This document shows positions 1 to 7,063 of a stretch of 64,000 nucleotides of DNA, one piece after another. Both the position numbers and the translations under genes were made by a program. A model generated the notes under the pieces. That model was not told the origin of the DNA, did no database searches, and saw only the letters and a program-made list of their open reading frames with translations. Source of the DNA: Edaphobacter dinghuensis (lineage in GTDB: Bacteria; Acidobacteriota; Terriglobia; Terriglobales; Acidobacteriaceae); NCBI RefSeq assembly GCF_014640335.1, contig NZ_BMGT01000001.1, positions 868,001-932,000 on the forward strand, in the 5' to 3' direction. How positions within the stretch are numbered: position 1 is the first letter of the stretch; each line of letters starts with the position of its first letter.

Positions 1-986
1 TGGATGCGATGGTGGCGACGGCGGACTACGCTCCGTATGGGCACCTGGGCGAGTACATGAAGCTGGGCTATGTGCCGGTGGATGGCGGCGCGGCGAACTC
101 GCATCAGGAGGCGGTGTCGCAGACGATTGAATATGCGTTCGACGACTGGACGATTGCGCAGATGGCGCGGAAGCTGGGGCGGAACGATGTTGCTGAGCGG
201 TTCGAGAAGCGGTCGGAGAACTGGAAGAATGTCTTCGATCCGAAGGTGGGGTTTGTGCGGCCGCGGCTGGCGGATGGGAGCTGGCGCGAGCCGTTCGATC
301 CGGCGCGTGCGGGCGCGGACAGCGGCTTTACCGAGGGCAATGCGTGGCAGTACTCGTGGTATGAGCCGCAGGACGAGGCGGGGATGATCAAGCTGCTGGG
401 CGGCGATCAGAAGCTGGTGGCGAAGCTCGATGCGATGTTCGACGCGAAGGTGGACCCGAAGCAGTATGCGGATGTGGAGGACATGGCGGGGCTGATTGGG
501 CAGTATGTGCACGGCAATGAGCCGAGCCATCATCTGGCGTATCTGTACGACTATGCGGGCGAGCCGTGGCGGACGCAGGAGCGGCTGGGGCAGATTGTGG
601 AGAGTCAGTACCGGCCTGCTCCCAATGGGTTGGTGGGGAATGACGACCTGGGGCAGATGTCGGCGTGGATGATCTTTACCGGGATGGGGTTCTATCCGGT
701 GGCTCCTGCGTCGAACGAGTATGTGATTGGGCGGCCGTTTGTGGAGCGGGCGACGATGCATCTGCCGAGTGGGAAAAAGTTCGAGGTGGTGGCGGACGGG
801 TTGAGTAAGAGCCATCCTTATGTGGAGAGCGTGAGCCTGAACGGCAAGCCGCTGACGCGGAGCTTTCTGCGGCAGGACGAGATTGTTGCTGGTGGCGAGC
901 TGCGGTTTGTGATGGGCGGCGCGCCAAATAGGACTTGGGCGACTTCAGTTGCGGCGCGGCCTTTTTCTATGTCGGAGGCGCATTGA
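1..986 (+). CDS. GH92 alpha-mannosidase-like glycosidase, C-terminal part (5' end outside window)
   Basis: The reading frame is open to the left edge (codons in frame from base 3), so the start and N-terminal part are missing. The visible 325+ residues match the C-terminal (alpha/alpha)6-barrel of glycoside hydrolase family 92, which are calcium-dependent exo-alpha-mannosidases. Recognisable family motifs are the GYVP segment near the start, the EYAFDDW segment, the GNEPSHH motif, and the GNDDLGQMSAW motif followed by GFYPV. GH92 enzymes are normally about 750 residues and secreted; any signal peptide lies outside the window. The family assignment is strong, but linkage specificity cannot be read here. 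Confidence 0.85.
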   Translation, partial: DAMVATADYAPYGHLGEYMKLGYVPVDGGAANSHQEAVSQTIEYAFDDWTIAQMARKLGRNDVAERFEKRSENWKNVFDPKVGFVRPRLADGSWREPFDPARAGADSGFTEGNAWQYSWYEPQDEAGMIKLLGGDQKLVAKLDAMFDAKVDPKQYADVEDMAGLIGQYVHGNEPSHHLAYLYDYAGEPWRTQERLGQIVESQYRPAPNGLVGNDDLGQMSAWMIFTGMGFYPVAPASNEYVIGRPFVERATMHLPSGKKFEVVADGLSKSHPYVESVSLNGKPLTRSFLRQDEIVAGGELRFVMGGAPNRTWATSVAARPFSMSEAH

Positions 987-1060
987 TGCGCAGCGTACTT
1001 GCAGATCGCATAGATTGCTTCGGGGCTAACGAAAGGCAAATACAGGGGTCTCTCCACTAC

Positions 1061-1083
1061 GGCGTGCGATGAAACCGCACGCC
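1061..1083. repeat. Intergenic palindrome (8-bp perfect stem)
   Basis: GGCGTGCG (1061-1068) and its exact reverse complement (1076-1083) flank a 7-base loop between the GH92 gene and the VWFA-related gene. It is followed by a stretch running into GAGATGACG. There is no T-run, so it is not a classical terminator. It resembles the short palindromic intergenic repeats common in acidobacterial genomes; no second copy was noticed in this window. The role is unknown. Confidence 0.5.
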
Positions 1084-1156
1084 TTCGGTCGAGATGACGT
1101 ACGCTTGTGCCATTGGGATCGAGATGCGTACTTCGCTAGTAGATTGAACTTGGCTG

Positions 1157-2158
1157 ATGAACTTCACGGTTCTCAAATCCGGCGTTGTGGCTGTTGTGTT
1201 GACGGGTGTGGTGTTGGCGCAGACTACGCTGCATACGACGACGACGCTGGTGGTAGTGCCGACGCTGGTGCAGACGGCGGGTAACGCTCTTGTGTTTTCG
1301 CTGAAGGCGAATGACTTTGCTTTGACCGACGATGGTGTTCCGCAGAAGGTGACGCTGGAGGATGAGAGCACGCGTCCGCTGTCTCTGGTGGTGCTGATGC
1401 AGACTGGCGGCGCGGCGCGGGGACAGTTTCCGAGCTATGCCAATCTGTCGACGATGATTTCGACGATTCTTGGGCCTGCGCCCAATAAGGTTTCGATTGT
1501 GAATTTTGATAGCAGGCCGGAGGCGGCTTCGCCGTTTACGTCAGATGTCGAGCAGTGGAAGGATGCGATCGATCATCCGGATGTGGGCAATAGTGGCGCG
1601 GCGATTTTTGATGGGCTGGAGTATGCGATTGGGTTGCTGAAGCAGCAGCCGGCGAATACGCGGCGGGCGATTCTGCTGATCAGTCAGGAGCATGATGACG
1701 GCAGTCAGGCGAAGGTGAAGGACGTTGTCCGCGATCTGGGTGAGACGAATACGGCGGTCTACAGCATGACGTTTTCGGCGGAGAAGACGACGCTGCGGGA
1801 GGAGTTCAAGCAGTCGTCGCATAAGCATCCTCCGATTACGATTAATCCAGCAGCAGGTTCGTTTCTCGGCTACGTCGACCTTAGCGTTCCTCTTAATGCT
1901 GCGATTGGGGCGATGCACAAGAACATGTCTGCTGAGATTGCTGCGCTGTCGGGCGGAGAGACGAGCAGCTTCGATAATGCGGTTGACCTGGGCAATGATC
2001 TTAACGTGCTGAACAACCATATTCGCAATCGTTATATTTTGAGCTTCTATCCAACTTCGCAGACGGTGGGGCTGCATACGATTACGGTGCGGCTGCCGCA
2101 GCATCCCGAGATGCAGGTTTCGGCCAGAAGGAATTACTGGCTTGAGGCGCAGCCGTAG
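1157..2158 (+). CDS. Secreted VWFA-related Acidobacterial domain protein
   Basis: A 333-residue protein with an N-terminal hydrophobic signal segment (about residues 5-21, ending near VLAQ) followed by a von Willebrand factor A-like fold of the acidobacterial VWFA-related family. Family landmarks are TLVVVPTLV near the mature N-terminus, the ANDF(A)LTDDGV segment, the RRAILLIS strand and a C-terminal RYILSFYPT strand with a closing Tyr-Trp. The usual MIDAS DxSxS is not intact: the equivalent strand reads LVVLMQTGG. It is a clear paralogue of the protein at 57687-58853. It is probably exported; the function of the family is not established. Confidence 0.8.
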   Translation: MNFTVLKSGVVAVVLTGVVLAQTTLHTTTTLVVVPTLVQTAGNALVFSLKANDFALTDDGVPQKVTLEDESTRPLSLVVLMQTGGAARGQFPSYANLSTMISTILGPAPNKVSIVNFDSRPEAASPFTSDVEQWKDAIDHPDVGNSGAAIFDGLEYAIGLLKQQPANTRRAILLISQEHDDGSQAKVKDVVRDLGETNTAVYSMTFSAEKTTLREEFKQSSHKHPPITINPAAGSFLGYVDLSVPLNAAIGAMHKNMSAEIAALSGGETSSFDNAVDLGNDLNVLNNHIRNRYILSFYPTSQTVGLHTITVRLPQHPEMQVSARRNYWLEAQP

Positions 2159-2194
2159 ACACTACAGATACTGCTTCGGTTGCGATGATGCGGC

Positions 2195-3187
2195 TTAGCT
2201 CTGAGCTTTTTCTTTGATGAAAGAAAGCCTGCGGCGCGGTGCGGTGCTCTCGCGTTCGGGCTCGATCTCGGGACGGAGGGATGGCTGTGCCGGACGAGCG
2301 ACCAAGTGAGCGAGAGCGTGTTGCAGAGCGATGGGGTCGGTGAAGCGCTGTGCGGGGGAGAGCGCGAGAAGCGTCTGAAGAAGAGGCTTGATGCCCGGAT
2401 GCGCCGCAAGACGAGGATGCGAGAACGACAGCTTCGGCGTGAGATGGTTTTGTTCGATCTCCTGAAGCGTGTTGCCGTGGAAGGCGGCCTTGCCGGTGAG
2501 CATCTCGTAGAGGATGGCGCCGAGTGCGTAGAGATCGCTGCGGATATCGACATGATCGCCGAGGATCTGCTCAGGGCTCATGTAGAGCGGCGTGCCCGGG
2601 TGGCTGGTTCTGGAAGGAGGGATAGTTCGACTGTGCCGCGAGAGACTTGCGAGGCCAAAGTCTACGAGGAGAAATTGCCCGAACTCATTAAGGCGAATGT
2701 TACCGGGAGCGAGATCGCAGTGGATCACTCCTTTGCTCCATGTGTAGAGGAGTGCCTCATTCAGTTGTGTTGTGATCAGGATGGAATCTTCAAAGCTGAG
2801 TGGGCCGACACGGGCAAGCAGATGGTCGAGGTCTTCGCCGCGGATGTATGGCATCACGAGGTAGTGCAGGCCGTCGGCCTCGCCGACGTCGAGAACGGGA
2901 ACGATGTTGGGATGGCCGGCGAGCCGTGCTCCGAGCAGGCCTTCGCGACGGAACCGCGCGAGAAGGTCTGCCTGTTCGACGTGGGCCGGATGCAGGACTT
3001 TTACGGCGAAGTGTCCGTGATGAATGCGATGACGCACAAGATAGACGCTTGCCATGCCGCCGATGCCGACGAGACGAAGGACCTGGTAGCGTCCGGCGAA
3101 GATGATGGCAAGCCGTGCGGCGATCTCCCGCGTATCGAGCGGCGCATTTGCGCGTGCGGTGCCCGGCTTGCGGATGAGAGTCTTCAT
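2195..3187 (-). CDS. Ser/Thr protein kinase of the Ubl/T6SS cluster
   Basis: A 330-residue eukaryotic-type (Hanks) kinase. Visible motifs, numbered from the chosen start: glycine loop GIGGMASVY (41-49), Lys63 in AVKV, Glu82 of helix C, catalytic loop HCDLAPGN (Asp158, Asn163), DFG (176-178) and a MSPEQ activation-segment end. The catalytic loop has Cys where most kinases have Arg (non-RD). No transmembrane segment or PASTA repeat is seen, so it is probably cytosolic. The start chosen is the ATG at 3187, whose bases overlap the E2 stop codon as ATGA; an upstream ATG at 3226 is possible. It is the last gene of the E1-RING-Ubl-E2-kinase operon. With the PP2C at 21879 and the FHA proteins at 6103 and 19626 it completes a phosphorylation circuit like the PpkA/PppA/Fha control of other T6SSs (inference). 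Confidence 0.88.
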   Translation of the reverse strand: MKTLIRKPGTARANAPLDTREIAARLAIIFAGRYQVLRLVGIGGMASVYLVRHRIHHGHFAVKVLHPAHVEQADLLARFRREGLLGARLAGHPNIVPVLDVGEADGLHYLVMPYIRGEDLDHLLARVGPLSFEDSILITTQLNEALLYTWSKGVIHCDLAPGNIRLNEFGQFLLVDFGLASLSRHSRTIPPSRTSHPGTPLYMSPEQILGDHVDIRSDLYALGAILYEMLTGKAAFHGNTLQEIEQNHLTPKLSFSHPRLAAHPGIKPLLQTLLALSPAQRFTDPIALQHALAHLVARPAQPSLRPEIEPERESTAPRRRLSFIKEKAQS

Positions 3188-3714
3188 GAAAGCCGCCTGC
3201 GCATTGGCATCGTGCGAGGGACCCAAGCTTCGGTGTGGACGGGCGTAAACGGAACGAAGGGGAGGGGGAGACGCGCGCGTGCCTCATCGTGCGCATACCA
3301 GAGCAGAGCATCCGGCTGCATAACGTGTTCGATGTTTTCGTTGAAGCTCTGCCATGCAAGAATGCGTTGAAGCTGTGCGAGCGTCTGCTCGAGCGTTGTC
3401 TGGACACGGTGCTTTGCCCAGAGGCAGATGAAGCCGGTCTCCGGATGCACGTTGGGGTGGAAGACCGGCGTGTCGAGATAGACCTCTGCGGACATGCTGG
3501 GATAATAACGCGGAAAGACGATACGAAGCCGGTGGCGAGTGCTGATTGTATCGTTTGCGGTTACATGATCAGGAGACGGCAGCGGCAATGCCGGCAGGCC
3601 GTCGACCTCAAGCAGAAAGAGATCGTGATTCCGCGCAAGGTTTAACCGGCCCGGGTTGGCCTGTTGCAGCGTCTCCAGCAAAATCCACTCGTTCTCGATT
3701 CGGCGTGTACGCAT
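3184..3714 (-). CDS. E2-like ubiquitin-conjugating enzyme (UBC fold)
   Basis: A 176-residue protein with a recognisable E2 core. The strand RLRIVFPRYYP (62-72) matches the E2 signature before the central sheet; HPN lies at 86-88 and a cysteine in GFICLW at Cys97, nine residues after the HPN asparagine, where the thioester cysteine of E2s sits. A helix-rich segment follows (about 107-122). Known E2s take activated ubiquitin-like protein from an E1 onto this cysteine and pass it to targets. The genes for a ubiquitin-like protein (38 bases upstream) and an E1-like enzyme are in the same operon. The stop overlaps the start of the kinase gene. The basic C-terminal tail is not part of the canonical core. 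Both key motifs are intact, so catalytic activity is likely. Confidence 0.85.
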   Translation of the reverse strand: MRTRRIENEWILLETLQQANPGRLNLARNHDLFLLEVDGLPALPLPSPDHVTANDTISTRHRLRIVFPRYYPSMSAEVYLDTPVFHPNVHPETGFICLWAKHRVQTTLEQTLAQLQRILAWQSFNENIEHVMQPDALLWYAHDEARARLPLPFVPFTPVHTEAWVPRTMPMRRRLS

Positions 3715-3752
3715 GGTGAGATAGGATGCAGTTCGCTACCGGGCTGCCGCCA

Positions 3753-4013
3753 TCAACCGTTGGTGGAGATGGTGGAGACGCGAAGGACATCGTTGGGGCG
3801 AACGCCTTGTTTGGGAAGCGGCAGAGAAAAATCGAGGCTCTGGTTGTTCCAGTTGACCTCGGGCTCGCCATCACCCTGCAACACGTCGCCGCGCTCGCGG
3901 AGGTCGAAGAGTATCTCGTCGAGGACGACGTTAAGATTTTCGTCTTCGTCGATATCTACGTTGTATTTGGTTTCTCCGCGAACGGTGTCGAAGTACATCT
4001 GATATTTGGCCAT
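3753..4013 (-). CDS. Ubiquitin-like beta-grasp protein (YukD/EsaB-like) ending in Gly
   Basis: An 86-residue protein that fits a beta-grasp pattern: N-terminal strand MYFDTVRGE, second strand near 16-21, central helix about 26-41 and a C-terminal strand around VLRV (76-79). The segment with NNQSL followed by GVRPNDVLRV resembles YukD/EsaB-type bacterial ubiquitin-like proteins. The chain ends in a single glycine (Gly86) directly before the stop, so a free C-terminal glycine for E1 adenylation would exist without proteolytic trimming. The gene starts 5 bases after the RING-like gene stops, and the E2 follows, so the three are co-transcribed. It is inferred to be the modifier of this pathway; a non-covalent YukD-like role cannot be excluded. 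Confidence 0.75.
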   Translation of the reverse strand: MAKYQMYFDTVRGETKYNVDIDEDENLNVVLDEILFDLRERGDVLQGDGEPEVNWNNQSLDFSLPLPKQGVRPNDVLRVSTISTNG

Positions 4014-4018
4014 GGCTT

Positions 4019-4744
4019 TTACTCGTATTGTTGCGATGGTAGCGTTTCGCTGTAAGAAGTATGAATCAGCTTAAGAGATTCAGGAAGATCGGCGATGACC
4101 CAGCCGCATCGGGAGCACTCGCCGTTAAGATTATCCCAGCAGTCGCGGCACTGGGGGCGGCGGCAGCGACCGCAAAGGCGTAGATCGGCCTGATCGAAGG
4201 AGGCCATGCAGACCTGACAGCGGCCATGGACTGTGGCAGGGCCGAGTGTGCGGTCCCACCATTGCTTCTGCGCGGAAAGGATGGGGACGTGATGCTCGAC
4301 GCAGAGCTGGCAGCGGCGATGCTCGAAGTCCCAGCACTTTTCGTCACATACGACGAGAGCGCAGCGAGGACAGGTGAAGGTGAGGGCATTCGGGTTCAAG
4401 CGACGGTTGCACAGGCCGCAGCGCTTGCGACTCATAGTTTGGAGCAGAACGACACCGCCGCTGGCGAGCAGGCATAGTGGTGCGGCCAGCCACTCATAAG
4501 CAACGGGCTGGTGATTGATAGAGCTGATGCCAAGGCCTACGAGTGAACAGCATCCGAGCACGACGGGGAGCAGCCATAGCGGGCGCTCGAGCAATGAGAA
4601 GAAATTTGCGGTGAAGGTTCCCAATACGCCAATCAGGATTGCGAGCAAGAGAGTCGCAAGTGGGCCAGCCAGCGCCCCGAGAAACTGGATCGAGAGCCAG
4701 AAGACAACAAACCCAACGAGTAGACCGACCTGATTCAGACGCAC
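4019..4744 (-). CDS. Membrane protein with two RING/FYVE-like zinc modules; candidate E3 ligase
   Basis: About 241 residues. The first 105 are hydrophobic, with roughly four predicted transmembrane segments. The cytosolic remainder holds two eight-cysteine modules. Module 1 has Cys109, 112, 125, 128, 133, 137, 145 and 148 with His142 available. Module 2 has Cys176, 179, 191, 194, 199, 202, 210 and 213. The spacing C-x2-C, about 12, C-x2-C, 4, C-x2/3-C, 7, C-x2-C is that of binuclear treble-clef domains such as FYVE and prokaryotic RING fingers. In an E1/Ubl/E2 operon the natural guess is a membrane-anchored E3 or docking factor, which is inference. GTG at 4744 is chosen because GGAGG lies 8 bases upstream; GTG at 4750 is the alternative. 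Confidence 0.72.
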   Translation of the reverse strand: MRLNQVGLLVGFVVFWLSIQFLGALAGPLATLLLAILIGVLGTFTANFFSLLERPLWLLPVVLGCCSLVGLGISSINHQPVAYEWLAAPLCLLASGGVVLLQTMSRKRCGLCNRRLNPNALTFTCPRCALVVCDEKCWDFEHRRCQLCVEHHVPILSAQKQWWDRTLGPATVHGRCQVCMASFDQADLRLCGRCRRPQCRDCWDNLNGECSRCGWVIADLPESLKLIHTSYSETLPSQQYE

Positions 4745-4839
4745 GTGCACTCTCCTCCAGCATCTTAGCTGAGACTCAGAATCTTGCTAAAGAGTGGTCA
4801 GGGGCTGCTGAAAAAAGTATCGGCCTATTCACGATGCAG

Positions 4840-5988
4840 TTACAAAGAGCGCGCGATGGTGAAGAGATGATCGGGCGGAAGACCGAGCTGGCGCGGCGTG
4901 AGATGTGCAAAAGAGTCTCCGATGGTCACGCGCGCGAGAGTCTCGATAGCGGACAACGAGGATTCTCCACAGGCCGGACACACACCCCGCCGCCGCAAGA
5001 CGGCGAGGCGAAGCATAGGGCTCCAGAGATGCCGGCATCGGTTGCAGCGTGCCTTCACGCAGAGAGGCCAGTCTAGTTCGAGGGACGCGGGCTGATTTTC
5101 CGTCTGAGCGCTCTGCTGTGCAAGCGACTCATTCAATGGCTGATCCATGGGAAGGATCACCATATCTGACGAATCTTCGGAGCTATGCCAGGGGCAATCG
5201 GCGCTGGGCCGAATGGTGAAGGAGTGCCAGCTTGTCTCAGGCAATGGCAGCGAAAGTTCCCATGCGTATGCCTGCTCTGTGAGTTCTGAAGGAGTTAAGG
5301 CAAGACGAAGGCCGAGATCGACCTGGAGCGCAGCGACTATTGATGCCATGGTTGGCGTGCTGGGCAAGGGCTGATCGGTGTGAAGAGGAGCAGAACAGCT
5401 TTGCGCGGCAGAGAGCGAGAAGGAGAGCAGTTCGGCGCGGCGGGCTTCGCCCAGTTGGCAGAGATAACACGCTGCACGGCCTCCGGGGAGCCACGCTACA
5501 CGGCCCGACCAGACGGCGCGCCCCTTGAGTCCGGCATCCATCATCGGAAGACGAAGACGGTGGGCTGCGTAGCCGGTTTCGACTCGGGCAAGCGTGTTGT
5601 CGGTGCAGGAGAGCAGAAGAGCACAACGCCGAAGGCGCTGAAAGCCGACGTCGGCGATCTCACATGCAAGCGTCTGCCAGTGGGTGTCAGGAAAATGCGC
5701 CGCGAGATTTTCTGCAAGGACCTCGGCTTTGTGACGGCCGAGTGAATTTTTCGATCGAAGATAAGGACTATGGATAAGGTTGGTCGCTTCGACTCTGTCG
5801 GGGTCGATCAACAGCACGGTGCCGAGCCCGAGAAGTCCGAGTAAACGAGCTGCCTCTGAGCCCAGAGCGCCGCATCCAACCACGGCAACTGCAAGTCCTC
5901 CGATTGCCTCGCGAGTGTACGAGGTCATCTCAAGACGTTCATAAATTAACGAGTTAAAAGTTGGCATAGGTGAAGAACCGGCGCACAT
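4840..5988 (-). CDS. E1-like ThiF/MoeB-family activating enzyme
   Basis: A 382-residue Rossmann adenylating enzyme: nucleotide loop VVGCGALG (G38, G40, G43), acidic strand IDPDRVEATNL (D62, D64, N70), Lys87 in GRHKAE and Asp130 in SCTDN, the positions used for ATP and Mg in E1/MoeB enzymes. The CYLC pair (Cys174, Cys177) matches the first half of the MoeB/ThiF zinc site. Two further pairs, CNRC (315, 318) and CPAC (337, 340), lie in a long C-terminal extension. Cys198 in AQSCSAP is the best candidate for a thioester cysteine. It is first in the leftward operon with RING-like, Ubl, E2 and kinase genes. The start is uncertain: ATG 5988 or the ATG at 5967 (residue 8). It probably activates the Ubl at 3753-4013. 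Confidence 0.85.
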   Translation of the reverse strand: MCAGSSPMPTFNSLIYERLEMTSYTREAIGGLAVAVVGCGALGSEAARLLGLLGLGTVLLIDPDRVEATNLIHSPYLRSKNSLGRHKAEVLAENLAAHFPDTHWQTLACEIADVGFQRLRRCALLLSCTDNTLARVETGYAAHRLRLPMMDAGLKGRAVWSGRVAWLPGGRAACYLCQLGEARRAELLSFSLSAAQSCSAPLHTDQPLPSTPTMASIVAALQVDLGLRLALTPSELTEQAYAWELSLPLPETSWHSFTIRPSADCPWHSSEDSSDMVILPMDQPLNESLAQQSAQTENQPASLELDWPLCVKARCNRCRHLWSPMLRLAVLRRRGVCPACGESSLSAIETLARVTIGDSFAHLTPRQLGLPPDHLFTIARSL

Positions 5989-6025
5989 TTTTTTGATGAC
6001 ATAAAAACTTCTTTCACTTTAACTC

Positions 6026-6065
6026 TTGATAGACGTTGATTTACGAGGCGTAAATTAATTTACGC
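6026..6065. promoter_or_regulatory. Divergent promoter with palindromic operator between Ubl and T6SS operons
   Basis: An 18-base perfect palindrome, GCGTAAATTAATTTACGC, occupies 6048-6065. A third half-site ATTTACG at 6039-6045 makes a second inverted repeat with CGTAAAT at 6049-6055 (spacer 3). For the leftward operon a promoter can be read with -35 TTTACG (complement of 6049-6054), a 17-base spacer and -10 TATCAA (complement of 6026-6031), so the palindrome would cover the -35. A rightward pair TTGATA (6026-6031)/TAAATT (6051-6056) has a long 19-base spacer. This looks like the binding site of a dimeric regulator controlling both operons; the regulator is not identified. Confidence 0.6.
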
Positions 6066-6102
6066 ATGCTAAGATTCTCAAACCTTAGCTGAAATTGAAG
6101 CC

Positions 6103-7053
6103 ATGAGTCTTTACAAAAATATCTATTTCGCTGCGCTCGTCGGCGCTCTGGCTGGGATCCTCACCTGGGGTGGAAGCAGTTTGCTGTTAATTGCTTTGGA
6201 CGTCAAACGCGGGCTATGGATACCGGATGCAACGGTGGTCTTCCTGCTTGGATTTCTGTTGGCGTTATTTGTCTTTCGATATATGGATTACGCCGCCGGT
6301 AAGCCTATGCGTTGGGCCACGGTGGGCTGGGGAGCGCTCTGTGGGTTAGGCTCGGCGGTTGTCGTTACGCTGATTCTCTCGCTGCTGCAGACGCATATTC
6401 AGGTTGAGTCGCCGACATTGTTTCGGTTGGTGGCGTGGGCGCTGGCAGGATCGCTGATCGGCATGGGAGTTGGCCTGCGCTGGGTGAAGAACAATCGGGT
6501 CAGGGTGTTGCATACCTATGCGGGAGGGTTGGCGGGCGGTCTAGTGGGTGGTCTGCTGTTTACTTTTCTCGGGCCGCACTCTCCGGAGATATGCCAGGCC
6601 TTTGGATTGATGCTGACGGGCGCAGGCACAGGACTTGGCGCGGCGCTTTCGCCCATGCTGATGCGCGATGGAGCGGTGCAGTTCATCAGCAGCGGTGATG
6701 CGCGTGCGCAGAGCAAGCTTGGCCGCACCGGCAAGCAGTGGCCGCTTGAGCCGGGCGAGAGCTATGTTCTTGGCAATATCGCTACGTCAGATACGGGCAG
6801 CAGATTTCAACAGGGTGTCGACATCTTTGTTCCGGACTCGTTTTTGTCTCCGCGTCACGCCGTACTGTTCTCAAAAGAAGGTCGTTACTTCATCGCCCGG
6901 CATCCGGATGCCGGTGGTCCGGCGGGCATTGCAAAGTTCATACTCAGGGTTCGTGGAAAGACAGTAACAACTTCTCAGGAGCTTCACGAATCAGACGACA
7001 TATTGGTTGGCCGCACCGCCCTCCGTTTTTCCAGCAAAAAACTTCACGACTAG
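6103..7053 (+). CDS. Polytopic membrane protein with C-terminal FHA domain
   Basis: A 316-residue protein. The N-terminal 185 residues contain about five or six hydrophobic helices rich in Gly and Leu. The C-terminal 105 residues read as a forkhead-associated (FHA) domain, with SPRHAVL matching the conserved Ser-x-x-His of FHA phosphothreonine pockets and the closing ILVGRTALRF strand typical of the fold. It is the first gene of the T6SS operon, directly after the operator region. In other T6SSs a cytosolic Fha protein reads kinase phosphorylation to license assembly; here the FHA is tethered to the membrane. It may dock the phosphorylated apparatus or replace part of the membrane complex (inference). 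Confidence 0.75.
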   Translation: MSLYKNIYFAALVGALAGILTWGGSSLLLIALDVKRGLWIPDATVVFLLGFLLALFVFRYMDYAAGKPMRWATVGWGALCGLGSAVVVTLILSLLQTHIQVESPTLFRLVAWALAGSLIGMGVGLRWVKNNRVRVLHTYAGGLAGGLVGGLLFTFLGPHSPEICQAFGLMLTGAGTGLGAALSPMLMRDGAVQFISSGDARAQSKLGRTGKQWPLEPGESYVLGNIATSDTGSRFQQGVDIFVPDSFLSPRHAVLFSKEGRYFIARHPDAGGPAGIAKFILRVRGKTVTTSQELHESDDILVGRTALRFSSKKLHD

Positions 7054-7063
7054 GAATGGTGAC

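Noticed and set aside
2306..3370. Long open frame (354 codons) on the + strand opposite the kinase and E2 genes
   Set aside because: It lies antisense to genes with clear kinase and E2 motifs; composition is that of a mirror frame in GC-rich DNA.
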